DNA from: Bacillota bacterium
GTDB taxonomy: Bacteria; Bacillota; Dehalobacteriia; UBA4068
Direction of reading: 5' to 3'
DNA length: 5,006 nt
Assembly: GCA_017439615.1 (NCBI GenBank)
Contig: JAFSIU010000181.1
Span: forward strand, 1 to 5,006
Below the pieces are notes generated by a model, which was given only the letters and a program-made list of their open reading frames with translations, searched no databases and was not told the DNA's origin. The position numbers and the translations under genes were made by a program. Positions 4,089 to 5,006 of this stretch are shown one piece after another (the first letter of the stretch is position 1; each line of letters opens with the position of its first letter).

Positions 4089-5006
4089 ATGACAGAACAG
4101 GTTGTGGCTCCCAATTATGAAATCGGTGAAACTCCGCAGGCGGCAAAGAAGAAAAAAGCCGCAAAAAGACGGCGTAAAAAAATAATCAAGAATATCTTCA
4201 CATTTTTAGTTCTGGCGGGCATTGCAGCGGCAGGATATTTTGGCTTTCAAAAGCTTTTCAGCGAGGAAGAGAGTGAAATGCAGGCTCTGACCGATTTTGC
4301 ATATCGCGGCTCCATCACTACAAGAGTAACAGGCGGCGGTGTTACCACTCCCATCACGAGCGAACCTGTTGTGGCTGATTTCAAGAGTAAGATCGATACT
4401 GTTTTTGTTATGGCGGGTATGCCTGTTATGGTCGGTGATCCTCTTTACAGCATCAATACCGAAGAAATTGCCAAGGATATTGAAGCTGCCAAAAAGGAGC
4501 TTGAGACTTTGGAGCAAAACTATGCAGATGCGATGAAGGTTCCTGAAACCCTGCATGAGCAGATAGCCGAAAATGAAAAGAAAATCGCGGCCTTGTCTGT
4601 TTATGCGCCATTTGACGGCAAGGTGATGAATGCCTCTGCCGCTGTCGGTGCGACTGTCAGTGATGGCGGAATAATTTGCCAGCTGGTCGATGATTCAAAA
4701 ATGCTGCTCACACTTTATTTCAGCTATGCCTATGAAAATGATATCAAGGTCGGTGACAAGGCTGTGATCTCCATTCCTTCCACGATGAGCAATGTCGAGG
4801 GCAAGGTCAAGGAAATCGCTATGGTGGAACGCATCTCTCCTGAGGGCACCAAGCTTTTTGAAGTGGTTTTCGAGATGAAAAACGGCGGTACTCTCACTGA
4901 GGGTGTTTCTGCGATCGCATCTGTGGAATTGGCTGACGGCAGCAAGGCAACTCCCTATGAAGCAGGCGAGCTGAAATATTATGAAGTGAAAAATATTAAC
5001 ACCTCT
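4089..5006 (+). CDS. HlyD/MacA-type membrane-fusion (efflux adaptor) protein, 3' end outside window
   Basis: The first 306 residues are present and the frame is still open at the window end. AAGGAGG at 4076-4082 lies 6 bases before the ATG. Residues 20-34 are strongly basic (KKKKAAKRRRKK) and precede a membrane helix at about 36-54, so the N terminus is cytoplasmic and the rest extracytoplasmic. Then come a first lipoyl-like half at about 76-122 (DTVFVMAGMPVMVGDPLYSI), a short helical hairpin at about 124-169, a second lipoyl-like half at about 171-201 (YAPFDGKVMNASAAVGATV), and a beta-barrel domain at about 204-282. This order defines adaptors that link ABC or RND transporters to export. The hairpin is very short (about 45 residues), so a TolC-type outer partner is not obviously served. 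The ATPase and permease genes would be expected downstream, but none is in view. Substrate cannot be inferred. Confidence 0.87.
   Translation, partial: MTEQVVAPNYEIGETPQAAKKKKAAKRRRKKIIKNIFTFLVLAGIAAAGYFGFQKLFSEEESEMQALTDFAYRGSITTRVTGGGVTTPITSEPVVADFKSKIDTVFVMAGMPVMVGDPLYSINTEEIAKDIEAAKKELETLEQNYADAMKVPETLHEQIAENEKKIAALSVYAPFDGKVMNASAAVGATVSDGGIICQLVDDSKMLLTLYFSYAYENDIKVGDKAVISIPSTMSNVEGKVKEIAMVERISPEGTKLFEVVFEMKNGGTLTEGVSAIASVELADGSKATPYEAGELKYYEVKNINTS

Noticed and set aside
1..5006. CRISPR arrays, insertion sequences, tRNA or rRNA genes
   Set aside because: I found no regularly spaced repeats, no transposase motifs or terminal inverted repeats, and no tRNA- or rRNA-like stretches.

Overview
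The window reads like a low-to-medium GC Firmicutes genome, probably a gut-type Clostridia or Negativicutes. The evidence is strong AAGGAGG ribosome binding sites on most genes, sigma-A type promoters, a phage lysis module of the kind found in those groups, an SLH-like wall module, a tandem DUF1508 protein and an HlyD-type adaptor. The lineage is an inference from gene style; no rRNA or tRNA is present to fix it.

Positions 1-2219 (+ strand) look like the late, distal end of a prophage or phage-like element. They hold the AT-rich 3' end of an unrecognised gene, a subtilisin-like (S8) serine peptidase without a signal peptide but with a C-terminal stalk-like domain, a 72-aa membrane-anchored coiled-coil protein (XhlA-like), a 69-aa two-helix holin candidate, and an N-acetylmuramoyl-L-alanine amidase (Amidase_2 fold) with a C-terminal SLH-like segment. 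From the peptidase onward the genes overlap or are separated by 12 bases, so they are almost certainly one transcript. The simple reading is a lysis cassette: holin and accessory membrane protein open the membrane, the amidase cuts peptidoglycan, and the peptidase is a co-expressed, less understood partner.

A perfect 48-base palindrome at 2264-2311 closes this block. It is shared as a bidirectional terminator with a convergent gene on the - strand, an alpha/beta hydrolase (2325-3254) with an intact Ser-Asp-His triad. Beyond the terminator the genes look like ordinary chromosome, so a prophage/host boundary may lie near 2220-2325, but no attachment site is visible.

The 211-base gap at 3255-3465 carries divergent promoters: one or two candidates for the hydrolase and a near-consensus TTGAAA-17-TATAAT promoter for a 122-aa protein made of two DUF1508 (YegP-type) repeats. 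That gene ends in a clear intrinsic terminator. After a 254-base AT-rich gap, the window ends inside an HlyD/MacA-type membrane-fusion (periplasmic adaptor-like) protein with a very basic cytoplasmic N terminus. Its transporter partners would be expected just past the window.

I do not see a demonstrably new system. The most unusual element is the divergent, apparently active subtilase with a stalk-like tail in a holin/amidase cassette.
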